This document shows positions 34,939 to 35,156 of a DNA stretch of 35,156 nucleotides, piece after piece. Below the pieces are notes generated by a model. That model saw only the letters and a program-made list of their open reading frames with translations, ran no database searches and was not told the origin of the DNA. The stretch's first letter is position 1. The number at the start of each line of letters is the position of its first letter. The DNA lies in NCBI GenBank assembly GCA_027076905.1, contig JALTGP010000313.1:7089-42244 (forward strand). The letters are read 5' to 3'. This stretch comes from Campylobacteraceae bacterium. GTDB lineage: Bacteria > Campylobacterota > Campylobacteria > Campylobacterales > Sulfurovaceae. Both the position numbers and the translations under genes were made by a program.

Positions 34939-35156
34939 TTATTCTCTTATCATTTGCTCTTTAAGCTCTTCTCTATCCAAATAGGGACTCATATCTTCAT
35001 AGGGTCTGCTATAATCTAATAGTGGTGAGACTCTCATATCTTTGCCCAATAAACGAATTTCTATAAGTTCAGGATTATCATTTTGCATACTTTTTTTTAT
35101 AATCTCTTCAATTTCATTCACCTTAGAGACTTGATAACTCTTAAGACCATAAGATT
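34939..35156 (-). CDS. C-terminus of a thiamine-diphosphate (acetolactate synthase-like) enzyme, partial
   Basis: The frame is open from the right window edge, so the 5' end lies outside. Visible are the last 72 codons: SYGLKSYQVSKVNEIEEII, then NPELIEIRLLGKD and RPYEDMSPYLDREELKEQMI. This is the closing region of thiamine-diphosphate enzymes related to acetolactate synthase, in the subgroup that occurs in surface-polysaccharide loci (the EDMSP.LDREE ending). A GTG at 35121 could be read as a start, but the frame continues upstream with family-like residues, so it is not one. It stands beside the SDR relic, a pairing typical of such loci. The substrate is unknown. Confidence 0.75.
   Translation of the reverse strand, partial: SYGLKSYQVSKVNEIEEIIKKSMQNDNPELIEIRLLGKDMRVSPLLDYSRPYEDMSPYLDREELKEQMIRE

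Overview
The window is AT-rich, densely packed and bacterial. It most resembles a Campylobacterota (epsilonproteobacterial) chromosome of the Sulfurovum/Sulfurimonas kind. The clues are low GC, frequent TTG starts, extended -10 promoters without a clear -35, and rpsF near a holA gene, which I recall as the Helicobacter arrangement. The genus is inferred, not proven.

Left part (1-7.8 kb, housekeeping and membrane): the 5' part of rpsF, a large hybrid sensor kinase on the opposite strand, holA with a small YgaP-like membrane protein gene, a front-end-type fatty acid desaturase, an unannotated 44-residue membrane protein gene, an MscS-type channel and a secreted DUF3108 protein. A 177-bp element with perfect 20-bp terminal inverted repeats follows.

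Middle (8.0-10.5 kb): a small signalling island. Two paralogous Roadblock/LC7-like proteins flank an Aer-type PAS protein, and the right-hand three genes form a tight operon. That operon ends in a leucine-rich-repeat protein whose C-terminus resembles the COR segment of Roco proteins. Where the Roc GTPase would be, there is a TIR-like segment with no P-loop. This is the most unusual system in the window.

Right part (10.6-35.1 kb): a large surface-polysaccharide locus, nearly all on the minus strand. It has four GT4 and one GT2 glycosyltransferases, a Wzx-type flippase, a Wzy-like polytopic protein, an AsnB-type amidotransferase, an acyltransferase-3, two different polysaccharide deacetylases, an ATP-grasp enzyme, a HAD-IB phosphatase-like protein, a bi-domain dehydrogenase, a heparinase-like lyase, a pectate-lyase-like protein and a radical SAM/SPASM protein. 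A plus-strand MBOAT/SGNH pair for O-acylation is embedded in it. At the right edge lie an SDR gene that has lost its whole catalytic middle and the 3' end of a thiamine-diphosphate (acetolactate synthase-like) enzyme.

The genes suggest the following pathway: nucleotide-sugar modification and glycosyl transfer in the cytoplasm, export by Wzx and polymerisation by the Wzy-like protein, then periplasmic O-acylation, deacetylation and lyase trimming. No initiating phosphoglycosyltransferase, Wzz, Wza or Wzc is visible, so the locus probably extends beyond the right edge or relies on genes elsewhere. A 92-bp inverted-repeat element and a 7-bp tandem repeat lie at gene junctions inside it.
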